From Haliclona indistincta (taxonomy: Eukaryota; Porifera; Demospongiae; Haplosclerida; Chalinidae): DNA of 64,000 nt. How positions within the stretch are numbered: the first letter of the stretch is position 1; every line of letters begins with the position of its first letter. The stretch lies in the NCBI GenBank assembly GCA_964017065.1, contig OZ024788.1:1258305-1322304 (forward strand), read 5' to 3'. Both the position numbers and the translations under genes were made by a program. This document shows, one piece after another, positions 47,715 through 63,888 of this stretch. The notes under the pieces were generated by a model that saw only the letters and a list, made by a program, of their open reading frames with translations, was not told the DNA's origin and ran no database searches.

Positions 47715-48600
47715 AGAGAGGGGTGGCTACTGGTACAAGGGTCTACTGTAGCTACTGGTACAAGGCTGTTCAGATTAGTGAGGGTCTACTGTAGCTACTG
47801 GTACAAGGTTGTTCAGATTAGTGAGGGTCTACTGTAGCTACTGATACAAGGCTGTTCAGATTAGTGAGGGTCTACTGTAGCTACTGGTACAAGGCTGTTC
47901 AGATTAGTGAGGGTCTACTGTAGCTACTGGTACAAGGCTGTTCAGGGTCTACTGTAGCTACTGGCACAAGGCTGTTCAGATTAGTGAGGGCCTACTGTAG
48001 CTACTGGCACAAGGCTGTTCAGATTAGTGAGGGCCTACTGTAGCTACTGGCACAAGGCTGTTCAGATTAGTGAGGGTCTACTGTAGCTACTAGTACAAGG
48101 CTGTTCAGATTAGTGAGGGTCTACTGTAGCTACTGGTACAAGGCTGTTCAGATTAGTGAGGGTCTACTGTAGCTACTGGTACAAGGCTGTTCAGATTAGT
48201 GAGGGTCTACTGTAGCTACTAGTACAAGGCTGTTCAGATTAGTGAGGGTCTACTGTAGCTACTGGTACAAGGCTGTTCAGATTAGTGAGGGTCTACTGTA
48301 GCTACTGGTACAAGGCTGTTCAGATTAGTGAGGGTCTACTGTAGCTACTGATACAAGGCTGTTCAGATTAGTGAGGGTCTACTGTAGCTACTGGTACAAG
48401 GCTGTTCAGATTAGTGAGGGTCTACTGTAGCTACTGGTACAAGGCTGTTCAGACTAGTGAGGGTCTACTGTAGCTACTGGTACAAGGCTGTTCAGATTAG
48501 TGAGGGTCTACTGTAGCTACTGGTACAAGGCTGTTCAGATTAGTGAGGGTCTACTGTAGCTACTGGTACAAGGCTGTTCAGTGAGGGCTACTGGTTCAAT
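47715..48600. repeat. 43-bp tandem array in CKAP5 copy 1 intron, about 20 units
   Basis: Period 43 bp (GGTCTACTGTAGCTACTGGT then ACAAGGCTGTTCAGATTAGT). Occupies most of the intron between exons 49214-48843 and 47682-47607. The paralogous intron at 55880-56490 has about 13 units. Confidence 0.95.
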
Positions 48601-49214
48601 GCAACTTACATGTACCACAAACGGAGACTTTTTCGCTGTGTAAAATAATTTTCACGTACATGCTGTGTACATGTATTAAAATTTGTCCAGTCAGCCAGTT
48701 TCAATTTTGAGGGTAAAATTTGTTGCTTCAATATGTAAAAATAATTAAGTATGTATTATGTAAAAATGTGCTTTCAGGCAACCCAGAAAAAAAAAACAAA
48801 AAATTAATTTCTATGTTTTTTTTACAACTACCCTTTACTCACCCGAATGCTGCATTGCTGTTAGAGTGTCCTACCACATTTCCCATCAGTTGATTGTAAG
48901 CTCTGTTCAGTTGAGCTATCTCTGATAGCTTGACCAGCTTCTCGTCTACTAGATACCCAAACACATCTCTCTCCACCTCAACTAGTGTCTTCTGAGTACA
49001 GGCACATGCTAGATCACTCACAGAGAAGACAGTGTCCATTACTGCTGTGAGATGGCGACTCATCTCCATCACTTGTCTCTGATCTGATGTGGTAGCTGCT
49101 CTCGATAGGTTAGTGGTGAAGTTGATCCTCATGTGCATTAGAATGGAACGGATGAGCTGGTCAACATGAGGCTTAAAGAGACTGCTGGTCAGGACTAGTA
49201 GCTATACTGTCCAA

Positions 49215-49229
49215 CTGAGCGAGAGGGGG

Positions 49230-49310
<81 letters not shown>

Positions 49311-49425
49311 AGGGAGTGAGAGAGAGAGAGGGAGAGAGAGGGAGAGAGAGGGAGAGAGAGAGAGAGAGGGAGAGGGGAGGGAGGAGAGAGAGAGGGAGGG
49401 AAGGAGAGAGGGAAAACGAACACCT
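49215..49425. repeat. GA simple repeat in CKAP5 copy 1 intron
   Basis: (GA)n and GGGA-rich tract next to the exon at 49214. The paralogous site in copy 2 is (GGGA)n at 57066-57176. Confidence 0.95.
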
Positions 49426-50329
49426 TAAAACATGTAACAAAAATTATTTTGTGTTCAGAGGGAGGCAGTTTTTCTGTGCACTTAGCAGATCAAGTCTTAC
49501 AAGCAGCAGGGTAATGTAAACCCTGGAATTGGGCTGGAAGCTCACAGGGGTACTGACTGTGCTTCCCACTGCAGGTGTGGGCAGTCCCACCTGAACCTCT
49601 AGTGGTCAGTGAGACACAGCCATGTACACCATGAATGAGCGGAAGAGTAGCTAGGTAGGCGAGCGAGTGAGAGAGTGAGGTGAGTGTGTGTGAGTGACTA
49701 ACTTGTTTCAGTGCCTGTACACAAGCCTCTTGGTCTCCACTGTTAATCTGTGATATAATATAGTTGATGGCAGATGACTGACTAGCCATTCTTATCGGAG
49801 TGAACACCACTGGTTTGGGTGGGCTGGCTAGCAGTGATGATGACAGCAGTGTTGGTATACCTCCTTCAAATGGAGTCAGATCAGGTTTAGACAGTTTGGG
49901 TTGACCTTTGACCTTTCCCGGTGTCTGCTTGGTGTATTTAGACATGTCTAGCTTGAATCGTCCGGAGGTGATGGTGGGCGTAGGAAGGAGAGAAGGAGGC
50001 GGGGCAGAGGGTGGAGCTTCATCCACAACTGTAGGCGGGGGAGGTGATGGTTCCTTGGGTTCATCAGCCGGCAATGGTTTGTGCCCTCTACATGAGACTA
50101 GTCACACATGTAGTGATAGAGAGAGGTCAGCTTACTTTGGACGAGTGAGGGTCATCATGCGAGGATCAACAGCGATATCATATGAAGAGGAGGCAGAGGA
50201 AGAGGAGTGAGTAGGAGATGAGGAACCACGCTCAATAGCTGGTGGAGCGGCTGGGAGGAACTTCTTACCAGACCTCTTGATCCTCTCCTCAAGAAGATCG
50301 ACTGATCTCTTTCTCAGGTAACTGAGAGA

Positions 50330-50712
50330 AAGAGAAGAGTGAGTGAGTGGGTGAGTGGGTTAGTGAGTGGGTGGGTGAGTGAGTGGGTGAGTGAGTGAGT
50401 GAGTGAGTGAGTGAGAGGGTGAATGAGGGAGTGAGTGAGTGGGTGGGTGATCATGAGTGGGTGAGTGAGTGGGTGGGTGAGTGGGTGAGTGGGTGGGTGA
50501 GTGAGTGGGTGGGTGAGTGAGTGAGTGAGTGAGTGAGTGAGTGAGTGAGAGGGTGAGTGAGGGAGTGAGTGAGTGGGTGGGTGAGTGGGTGAGTGAGTGG
50601 GTGGGTGAGTGGGTGAGTGAGTGAGTGGGTAGGTGAGTGAGTGAGAGGGTGAGTGAGGGAGTGAGTGAGAGGGTGAGTGAGTGAGTCAGTGAGTCAGTGA
50701 GTGAGTGAGTTA
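50330..50712. repeat. GTGA/GGTGAGT simple repeat in CKAP5 copy 1 intron
   Basis: Imperfect (GTGA)n with GGGT variants filling the intron between exons 50924-50731 and 50321-50136. The paralogous array in copy 2 is 58090-58350. Confidence 0.95.
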
Positions 50713-51473
50713 GTGGTGTATGCTACTGACCTGTGCAGTATACTTGTATACAGTCTCTCCTATGTTACCATACACTACCACCATTGTATTGAAAGCAGCA
50801 GAGCAGACAGCATTGTCTCTGTCACTGATCTGTGCTGCTATGAGTGGCAGTGTCTTCTGTCCTCCTGGTTGGCACACACTCATACCATTGTTCTGAATCA
50901 GCTCACCCAGTGCCTCGAGACACTCTGGAGTAATGGAGGGGAAGGATGTCTTTGTGTGCTACAGTGTCTATACCTGTTCTCAGTCTAGCATTCTTTGACT
51001 TGAGTCCGTCCATGATGTGGTTGAACAGTTCGTTAGGAGGATAGAAACTGCATAGCTCACGAAACAGTAGCCGCACCTCCTTACGGACTGGATCCTTAGC
51101 ATCACCAACCTGTATAACAGCAAGGTTAACATGTGTAACAGAGAGACACACATGTAGAGCATTCTCATCATGAGAAGTGTACTATTATACTAGGATATGA
51201 ATAATTATTCTCTTTGATGTAATGAGGCATACAGTTGTACATGGGTACCATTGTATCCGGAGTCATGTAAACACTGCCTGAAACAACGGCAGAGCTTTAT
51301 AGAGACGGATCACGCTTGTTTTGTGCACTATAGAAGTATGAAATAAACCACAAATCTCATTTGAAAACTTTATACTGCTAGATAATAGCAATCAAGATCA
51401 CAAAAATAATTATTGTTTCAGATACATGTATAATTAGGCAATGACAAAAAGTAGTGCGAGGAGGAACAATGGT

Positions 51474-53207
51474 TTAGTTGTTGGCTATGACTTGTACTCT
51501 CACATGAATACAGTCCTGGTAAAGATATTGTGTGTTAGTAGTGGATGAGGTGAGAGAGGAATGAGAGATGAACTGGTGATAACCACGACTGTTACCATAC
51601 TCTCCTTCAGTAACTCTGACAAACTTATCGTTCGTATCAATTGTTTGTGTCTTCTTGTAGTGTTTCTTGTCCTCCAGCCAGTTGAGGAGCTCACTGATGA
51701 TGGTACCAGAGAAAGGCCACTGGAGGCGGTCATCGTGCTGACCTTTCATGATGAAAGCAAAGATCGACAAGTGGCTGCCCTTACCACTACCATTACCATT
51801 AGCGAACACTTTGAGGCATAATTTATAACCCTGTGGGCTGGTGGTGAATGGTGGACTGTAGTATTGGTTGTTGAACTGCTTGCGTTTGGAATACTCTGAT
51901 ATAGTGAACTGAGCCCCAGACTGGGTGCTGATGAGGGGGTCCTGCCATGCTGGGGTCAGGTGGAGGAGAGGTGTGGAGTAGACTATAGCACTAACTCTTA
52001 GATTGAGGTAGTCGTCGCACAAGTATTCTGTGTTAGTGGTGGACACCAGGTCAGTGTGAGATATGAATTGGGAATATCCAGTACGATTTCCAGTGTCTAG
52101 GTTAAAGACGCGATGAATTGACATACCTGTAAATTTGTTAAAGTTAAGTATGCTTGAGTAGTGATTCTTGTCTGCTTTCCAGTTCAGTAGGTCTACTCTG
52201 AAGCTTCCTTCAAATGGCCATTCTAACTCATTATCATATTCTCCTCTCATAAGTTGAGCATATACTGAAAGGTGAGAACCTCTGCCTTTACCATTACCAT
52301 TGAGATAAACATTGAGACGGAACTTGTAGCCTCTGTTGTGGGTATAAAATGGTGAACTGTACCACTCTTCGTTAGCTTCTTTCTTCTCATGGTAATCACT
52401 GATGATGAACTTCATTGGTGCTTGGTTATAGAGGAATGGTGGTGATATTGTAGCTGCAGGAGGAGTAGAGGTCTCCTGATTGAGCTGGAGCTGCTGAACT
52501 TGCTTTACCACAAGTCGAAGGTGCTCACATACAGCAGTGGCTTCGTGCTTCTCCATCTCATTACGAGGCAGCTTCACAGTGCAGCCGGCACTGGTAAAGG
52601 GACAAGAGATTACTTGTAGAGGACACTCATCGATATGTGCTTGAAGTTGCTCTCTCTTGAGTCCCTTCTTCTTGCAGTTGTTAGGACAGGTCACGGGAAC
52701 CTGAAGGCAGATCGGGAGATGCTTTGCTGTGACGATATCATATGAACTACAGTAGGAGCAGTATTGGCAGCTCTTCTGACGCTTAGTACAGTGTCTCTTC
52801 TTGTGTGCTTTCATGGCGCCGCTCCGTATTCTCTTACCACAACCAAAGGAGCAAGGCAGGAGGATGTAGTCACACTTCCTCTTGTCAGGATCAAGATGGC
52901 TCTGGAGGTCCCTCACCTCTCCTGTCCACTTACAGCCTTCCCTGTGGTGCTGGCAGCGAACCTTGAGGTCATTGATCTCACGCTGGAGGAACTTGTTGAG
53001 ACGAGCACTGGATAGAACATCAGGTTCACGACACTCTGGACACTCCTTCTTGTTGCTTGTGAGGAGTCGTGTGCGACACTGGCAGCAGACATGATGACCA
53101 CAGTCACTGAGGTATGGCTCTGTTAGTAGATCAAAGCAAATAGGACAGAATCGACTCTTTGGAGGTTCAGTGATGAAGATATACTGCGCTGTCATCATAC
53201 AGCTCAC
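51474..53207 (-). CDS. RING-TRAF protein with tandem MATH domains, intact
   Basis: Single-exon 577-residue frame. RING C3HC4 at about 21-60 (CPICFDLL ... CGHHVCCQC ... CPECRE), TRAF-type zinc fingers at about 85-215 with repeated C/H spacing (CQHHREGCKW, CPNNCKKKGL, CPFTSAGC). MATH1 is at about 262-400 (GYKFRLNVYLNGNGKGRGSH ... LEWPFEG) and MATH2 at about 415-575 (GYKLCLKVFANGNGSGKGSH ... LQWPFSG ... VRVQVIANN). There is little room for a coiled coil between fingers and MATH1. Canonical TRAFs have one MATH; two is unusual. Expected cytosolic E3 ligase/adaptor in immune or stress signalling (family knowledge). The start could be M1 or M5. It lies between the two CKAP5 copies on the same strand; paralogue at 41625. 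Confidence 0.9.
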   Translation of the reverse strand: MSCMMTAQYIFITEPPKSRFCPICFDLLTEPYLSDCGHHVCCQCRTRLLTSNKKECPECREPDVLSSARLNKFLQREINDLKVRCQHHREGCKWTGEVRDLQSHLDPDKRKCDYILLPCSFGCGKRIRSGAMKAHKKRHCTKRQKSCQYCSYCSSYDIVTAKHLPICLQVPVTCPNNCKKKGLKREQLQAHIDECPLQVISCPFTSAGCTVKLPRNEMEKHEATAVCEHLRLVVKQVQQLQLNQETSTPPAATISPPFLYNQAPMKFIISDYHEKKEANEEWYSSPFYTHNRGYKFRLNVYLNGNGKGRGSHLSVYAQLMRGEYDNELEWPFEGSFRVDLLNWKADKNHYSSILNFNKFTGMSIHRVFNLDTGNRTGYSQFISHTDLVSTTNTEYLCDDYLNLRVSAIVYSTPLLHLTPAWQDPLISTQSGAQFTISEYSKRKQFNNQYYSPPFTTSPQGYKLCLKVFANGNGSGKGSHLSIFAFIMKGQHDDRLQWPFSGTIISELLNWLEDKKHYKKTQTIDTNDKFVRVTEGEYGNSRGYHQFISHSSLTSSTTNTQYLYQDCIHVRVQVIANN

Positions 53208-53294
53208 TTACTAGTATCAGCAACTAAACCGGCTAGCTAGCTAGGTCCATATATTACAGAGCCACATCCGCCAAGTATAACAAAGCCTGTCAGG

Positions 53295-53494
53295 NNNNNN
53301 NNNNNNNNNNNNNNNNNNNNNNNNNNNNNNNNNNNNNNNNNNNNNNNNNNNNNNNNNNNNNNNNNNNNNNNNNNNNNNNNNNNNNNNNNNNNNNNNNNNN
53401 NNNNNNNNNNNNNNNNNNNNNNNNNNNNNNNNNNNNNNNNNNNNNNNNNNNNNNNNNNNNNNNNNNNNNNNNNNNNNNNNNNNNNNNNNNNNNN
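53295..53494. other. Assembly gap (200 N)
   Basis: A run of 200 N. It interrupts the penultimate CKAP5 copy 2 exon and hides the terminal exon. A round 200 suggests an estimated gap size. Confidence 1.
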
Positions 53495-58750
<5,256 letters not shown>

Positions 58751-59038
58751 CTGTATAACAGCAAGCCAGGTTAACATGTGTAACAGAGAAAGACACACAG
58801 CATTCACATTATGAGACAAATTACTGTACTGTACATCAATGAATAATTCTCTTGACGTAATGATGTATCCGAGTACCCATGTATCCGGAGCTGTGTAAAT
58901 GCATGCCGCCTGAAACAACGACAGAGGTTCATCGAGACAGATCAACGCTGGATAGCAGAGTAGCTCAGGTAAGCCAGAACCACTCAATAGTGTGTATCCA
59001 GAGGCTAACACATACTAAATACTAGTCTAGCGCGCTAT

Positions 59039-59090
59039 GACCCTCTACCGCGAAAGAAAAAGGGGGAGGGGCCAAGCGCGGTAGAGGGTC
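59039..59090. repeat. Hairpin adjoining the P element
   Basis: Perfect 14-bp arms GACCCTCTACCGCG (59039-59052) and CGCGGTAGAGGGTC (59077-59090) around a purine-rich loop. The P element inserted at the edge of this hairpin, so its target repeat overlaps the right arm. Confidence 0.75.
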
Positions 59091-59581
59091 TATCCATAGA
59101 TATTATATTGCCTACGGACTGGGATTGGACACTAGCTCACGTGAGCGCATAGTAACAATACATTTTTGGTGCGTTCACTCCGCGTTGCGCTTGACAGCTA
59201 CGCGTCTAAATGCAGCTAATACATCAGTGAGCTAAACTTTTGTGTACCTCTACTGCTAATGTGAGTTACTGTTAGTCTATTGTAATAATTTAGTATTGTT
59301 GCTTGCCGTTATCAATGTGACTTAGGCATACTTTTTGCAGTTTTAGCGCCATTCGCGATGAGCAGTGTAGTCAAAATGTCACTTTCTAGTGCGTATTTTT
59401 GTGTACCTCTGGAGCTTTATGCTAAATGTCTGGAACGCTCTATTATTATTAACAGCAAAGTTAAATGATTAAAATGTGGTTTAGGCTAGTTAGATAGCCG
59501 TTAAATTCCACTCCAACTGTAGACGGCACAGCAATAGTACTCGGTGTATTTCACATAATAATAATAATTATTCATTGCAGA

Positions 59582-62002
59582 ATGGGTAGAAAGTTCAAGT
59601 TGGGTCGTCATGTGAAAAATAAAGAAAGAAAAGCTGTTCCTCCACTGTTGTTTGCTTTGTCATTACCTCTGTGTCTATACACATCGAACCCAGTTACCTC
59701 AGTGAAGCTATTGTCAGCCCGTTTGTTGAAGTCAAACTCACTGCCTAGTGGTATGTGCATAGTAATAGTTAAAATTCATTGTTAACAAATTATTAGGATG
59801 GATTGATGCATCTCATGAAGATGATGCTGAATTGCTTCTTTGTAAGCATAGTCGAGACCATGATGATGTTAGAGTGACATTAGCCTTGACTATTAAACCA
59901 GATCTAACCTGGAAAGCTTACTCACATGGTCGAGAGGTGTGACGCTAAATAATAATTATTATTTTTATTAAATTAACAATAATATTTATAGCTACCAATT
60001 GATGCTGATGTTCTCAAAGGAGTACCCGTTCTACTCAACACTGTCACAGCAGTAGTCGAGCTGATTCAGAAACTCGACAGTGGAAAAGCCTGTCTTGGTA
60101 ATGATGACTTAAAGTTTGAAGACCTTGCCAAGCATCGTAAAGGGCAATTCAGCTCTGCTTCAGGTTTTAAACTTCATTTTAAAAATAATGTATAGCAATA
60201 ATTAAATTTTGCAGGAGATATTGTAGCTACTCGAGAGTCATCTCTTGGTTTTACTACAATAAGGCATTCTCAGTGTCAACTAATGCTATCTGCTTCTAAT
60301 GCCAGTGTCCGTTGTGAAGCATGCAAATCATATCGCAAGTCGCTTCGCTCTATGCACAGTCGCTCAATCAAAAGCAATGACAAGGAAAATTCTGATCTCA
60401 GCACCCATGCTAATCATAGATTCATGAAATCTTCTGTGAAGAACAAGCTCCTCTCTCAGCTGCATCGCAAGGTACGTATTTCCAACAAGCGTATAAAGTG
60501 TTTGCAAGAGAAGCTTGAAGCTGCTACTCGCATTCATGGAGTGGAGCTTGATGAAGAGCTACACCGTGATATGCAAGATATCATGAGATCTCATGCTCAC
60601 TCTGTCAGTCAATTGAAAGCCGACTCATTTCCGACAAATTTGAACTACCCATATGCCCAGTTTCCCTGTGCTGATCCAACAGGAGATACACTGATAGCTC
60701 CTTTGTGGGAGGCTGTTATGAGATTAGAGGCGTGAGTTTTATCATTAAATTAAGTTTATAAAAATAATTATTAATATTGATTTTATTTCAGAATGAGCTT
60801 GAAAGTCCGTGGTGTAACATGCGATGGTCTCTCAGCAAATCGTCGATTCTTCAAGCTGCATGACATGAGCAGCAATATTGTATATAAAGTGAGAAACAAG
60901 TACGCTCCTGAAGGACATCGAGAGATCTTTTTCTTCTCTGACCCACCTCACTTGATCAAGACAACAAGAAATGCATGGGCCAGTACAAAGCGTCATCTAT
61001 GGGTATGTATTTTATATACTTCAGTGTGTATGAATTATAAGATTTTAGTGCAATGGAAAAGAGATTCATTGGAATCATTTGAAGAGTTTGTATAAGAAAA
61101 ACAGTGGTGCTGAAAGAGAGGCAGTAGGGTTGAGTCTCGTACCAAAGTTAAAGTACGAACATGTGCACCTGACATCTTTCTCAAAGATGCGTGTCGATTT
61201 AGCAGCTCAGGTATTTATTTTGATGTATGCATGTTGTAACAAAATATTCTCACTTTATTAGGTTCTCAGTCAATCGGTTGCAAAGGCACTTAAACTTACT
61301 GGTGGTCCGGAGTGCAAAGAAACTTGCCGCTTTGTTGACATGTTCGACAAGTTCTTTGACTGTCTCAATGTCAGTAATTTTACTGATGGCCACCACAAGA
61401 GGAAGACATTCAAGCTACCTTATCTATCCGGAAAGGATTTCAGACTGAAGGTAGGTGGTAAAAATTATTTTTTAACACCAAAATTAATTATTTTCAATTT
61501 TAGTGGCTAACTGACGTATTCATGGTATATCTGGATGAGTGGGAGAAAAGTGTCAATGCGTGTGAAGAGTTTGAATATGGCAAAAGAGAAAAGGCAAAAA
61601 TGTTACTGAGCAAAGAGACACTACTTGGTATTCGAATGACAGGTAAAACAGGAGTATAATTATACGCAAAGATCTAATTATTGTCTCAATTTTTCACTGA
61701 CATTATTAGTGAAATCATTTGTTGAGCTTGTGCCAGTTCTCTTTTCAATCACGGGGGTCAAGTGCTTTTTAAGCGAGAGAATATGCCAGGATCCATTAGA
61801 GAAATTTTTTGGATGCCAGAGACAGCGAGGAGGACGGCATGAGAACCCTAATGTCAAGCAATTCATCCAGAACACCCAGGCACTAACAGTAGTAGACTCG
61901 TTTTGTAGAGATTTTGTAAAGGGGAACTGTCGTGGAAGCAAGAGACCACGTGACGACGAAGCTGAGGAGCATAAACTTCAGCGTAGAAAGAGAAATAAGT
62001 AA
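59582..62002 (+). CDS. P-element-like transposase, nine exons
   Basis: Exons 59582-59750, 59797-59936, 59992-60163, 60215-60731, 60792-61002, 61049-61210, 61262-61450, 61504-61642 and 61710-62002. All junctions are GT/AG and the total of 1992 nt is in frame, giving 663 residues. Hallmarks of P transposases: a coiled-coil-like basic region (RKVRISNKRIKCLQEKLEAA), an RNase H-like core with GVTCDGLSANRRFFKLH and FFFSDPPHLIKTTRNAW, an insertion domain with VLSQSVAKALKLTGGPE and FDKFFDCLN, and the C-terminal DPLEKFFGCQRQRGGRHENP. The N-terminus shows no C2CH THAP finger (begins MGRKFKLGRHVKNKERK), so DNA binding must use another region. Ends KLQRRKRNK, a likely nuclear signal. It cuts and reintegrates the element. 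Confidence 0.88.
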
Positions 62003-62175
62003 GTCAATTATAGTCAACTATTTTTTAATTTTCTGCTTATTGTTCCTAAGGACCTGCACTACTTCATCAAGCAAGAACAATTAATCATCAACCAAAGACT
62101 ATTGAACTTTTAACATGATTCTATAACAATCGCCTATTACTACCAGTGTAGATAATTATTGTTCAGCAAGTTTGT

Positions 62176-63262
62176 CTAGTCCTCAGAGCATAGTTTTGTC
62201 CTAAGACCCTTTGATCTTTGAAGGTTTTTCTTCAGGTGCTGCTTGTACAGTTCCATGTACGCTCCAGCAAAGGAAAACCCACGGACTGTTACCCATTGTC
62301 CAACTAGCATCTTCAAAAGTGCTTGTTCTGTCTCAGATTCTAGGTCAAGTTTGAGTAGAGATAGATAGAACTGCACGTCGTCACTTTTGAGCACAATATC
62401 AACGATCTTATCTCTATTCCCCTTGTCCATTTCTCTAGCTTTGGATACAGTCAATTCTTGTCGCAAGCTCTCTTCTATGGCTATAAACAAACCATAGGTC
62501 AGATCGTTTACATGACATAGTCCTCCACGATCTATGATGAGAATCCACTCTTTTGAGCGCATGGAGTCATCTGTTGCTGGCACATCATCGCTATCATCAT
62601 TGTTGCTACACATGTTGTCAATCGCAGCAATTAATGTCTTGTTTAACTCTTTGCTTGCCTTCTTGCTGAGCTTTGTCTTTACAGAGCGACAGACATAGCC
62701 AGCTGTATAACGAATAGCATTGGCCTCTTCGTACGAAAACTTAGTGACAGTTCCTTGATGATGGAGCTCAGGAAGTGCAAATTCCTCTTTCAGCAAACAG
62801 TTGAACATCTTGTCCGTTACATACTGCCAAAACAGTGGGGTAGCATCGCATCCAATTGCTTCTAGTAGCCTTTTCCAGGTATCATTGTACGATTCAGACG
62901 TTGTCAGCTTGAAGTATGCTGCCCACGTTCTTTCTCTTGAGGCTTGGTGATTCTTTCCACTGTAAATGCATGTCCTCAGAACCTTTGCTGTTTCCAGTGA
63001 AAATGTTGCAAAAGCTTCCTTGTTTTCTTCTGCCCATTTTAAAAAGCACTCGGCTGCCTTCAGTGTATTTGCTGCAGGAACTGTAGGCAGCTTGAATAGA
63101 TCGTCTTCCGTGACAAGTACGACTGCCTTTTGCAAAAACTGCTGCGAGCCTGAAAAATTATTACAGAGATAATTTTCAGAGCAAACTAGTTAAGTGTTTA
63201 CCTTTTTGTGTAGTACTAGTACTACTGCTACTAGAAGCGCTTGCAGCAGCAGCATCAGCCAT
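62176..63262 (-). CDS. P-element companion protein, two exons
   Basis: Exons 63262-63202 (MADAAAASASSSSSTSTTQK) and 63149-62176; phase is correct, 344 residues. Convergent with the transposase, 173 bp between the two stop codons. Mainly helical. A YTAGYVCRSV motif resembles the AGYV motif in C-terminal parts of P and other transposases, and WILIIDRGGL resembles a motif in uncharacterised transposon proteins of corals and sponges (from memory, not searched). There is no catalytic D/E set, so probably an accessory DNA-binding or regulatory protein. The 5' end lies within 90 bp of the right inverted repeat, so its promoter must be in the terminus. Confidence 0.75.
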
Positions 63263-63383
63263 GCTGTACCGCGCTCGTCACAAGACAAACCACGCCCACA
63301 CAAATTCACTTCCGGCGCAACGCGCTGTGTACACGGAAATGCCCAGTGTCCAATCCCAGTCCGTAGGCAATATAATATCTATG

Positions 63384-63477
63384 GTCTATCTAGCCAACGA
63401 GTCTCGTTAAGCGTAGACTTCCTAATTAATTTTTTTCCAGCTGACCAATTTTTTTTTACACACAGTAGTACAATAAC

Positions 63478-63509
<32 letters not shown>

Positions 63510-63592
63510 AGACTAACACTAAACTATTATTAATAAAATTAATGTTAGATATAATGATAATAACAATAAGTATTATTGCTATACTATTATAG
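63384..63592. other. AT-rich spacer with A-run
   Basis: Includes about 28 consecutive A at 63479-63506. No gene seen. Confidence 0.6.
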
Positions 63593-63840
63593 TTAGAAGT
63601 TAAGAGGAAGGCGGCTCTCAGAGGATGCCAGGGTGATGTTAGAGTCAGTCACTGGCCGATGAAGCGAGGAGCGGCTTCCTCTGATGCATCTAATTGCTGA
63701 GCGGACAGCAGCAAAAGACAGTTTGCATCTAAGCCATGCCATTGTGGTGGAATATGGATTGCTTCTCTTTGCTGCAAGCATGTCTGCCAGTCTCTTATAG
63801 AAAGTTGACGGGTTCTCCTCCGCACTCGCGTTGTGCGCGC
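63593..63840 (-). pseudogene. Retroelement polyprotein C-terminal fragment
   Basis: Reverse-strand frame ENPSTFYKRLADMLAAKRSN, MAWLRCKLSFAAVRSAIRCI, RGSRSS, then ITLASSESRLPLNF and stop. The W-[IL]-RC-[KR]-LSF...LR-A-I-CIRGSR pattern is common at the end of reverse-transcriptase polyproteins of invertebrate retroelements, as I recall the family. Only about 80 residues remain. Confidence 0.5.
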
Positions 63841-63888
63841 GCGTACAGAATTACTATAAAGGCTTGTTTGTAGCACCAACCGGTCAGT

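Larger units (their letters stand above)
45550..51109 (-). pseudogene. CKAP5: CKAP5/ch-TOG (XMAP215 family) 3' half, copy 1, disabled
   Basis: Twelve reverse-strand exons with GT/AG sites: 51109-50974, 50924-50731, 50321-50136, 50087-49703, 49214-48843, 47682-47607, 47553-47371, 47110-46826, 46383-46242, 46168-46124, 45996-45902 and 45675-45550. They encode the last TOG domain (VGDAKDPVRKEVRLLFRELC, RTECLEALGELIQNNGMSVC), a proline-rich linker, the C-terminal helical domain (YIERGLKMIEEE) and the end LSDLKKRLDRLKG. All align in order with human CKAP5, a microtubule polymerase. A GATC insertion at 50296-50299 and a 2-base loss near 49173 (giving a stop after SL) break the frame. Exons for earlier TOG domains are absent upstream, where a TRAF gene lies. 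Confidence 0.85.
59095..63383. mobile_element. Intact P-superfamily DNA transposon, 4.29 kb
   Basis: Perfect 39-bp terminal inverted repeats (59095-59133 and 63345-63383) starting CATAGATATTATATTGCCTA. The target GGTCTATC lies at 59087-59094 and again at 63383-63390 (7 bp outside the repeat, 8 if the last G is shared), matching the 8-bp duplication of P elements. Sub-terminal GCGTTGCGC motifs occur in inverted orientation at both ends. It carries two convergent genes, both open. Identical repeats and unbroken genes indicate a recent and possibly active copy. Confidence 0.9.

Noticed and set aside
44881..48600. Regularly spaced repeats that could suggest a CRISPR array
   Set aside because: The 56-bp and 43-bp arrays are contiguous tandem repeats without unique spacers, in introns or flanks of a eukaryotic gene, with no cas genes.
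59582..62002. Assignment of the transposase to hAT because of the 8-bp target duplication
   Set aside because: The CDGLSANRRFF, SDPPHLIKTTRN and DPLEKFFG...RGGRHENP motifs are P-superfamily features, and the ends begin CATAG rather than a hAT CAG-type terminus.
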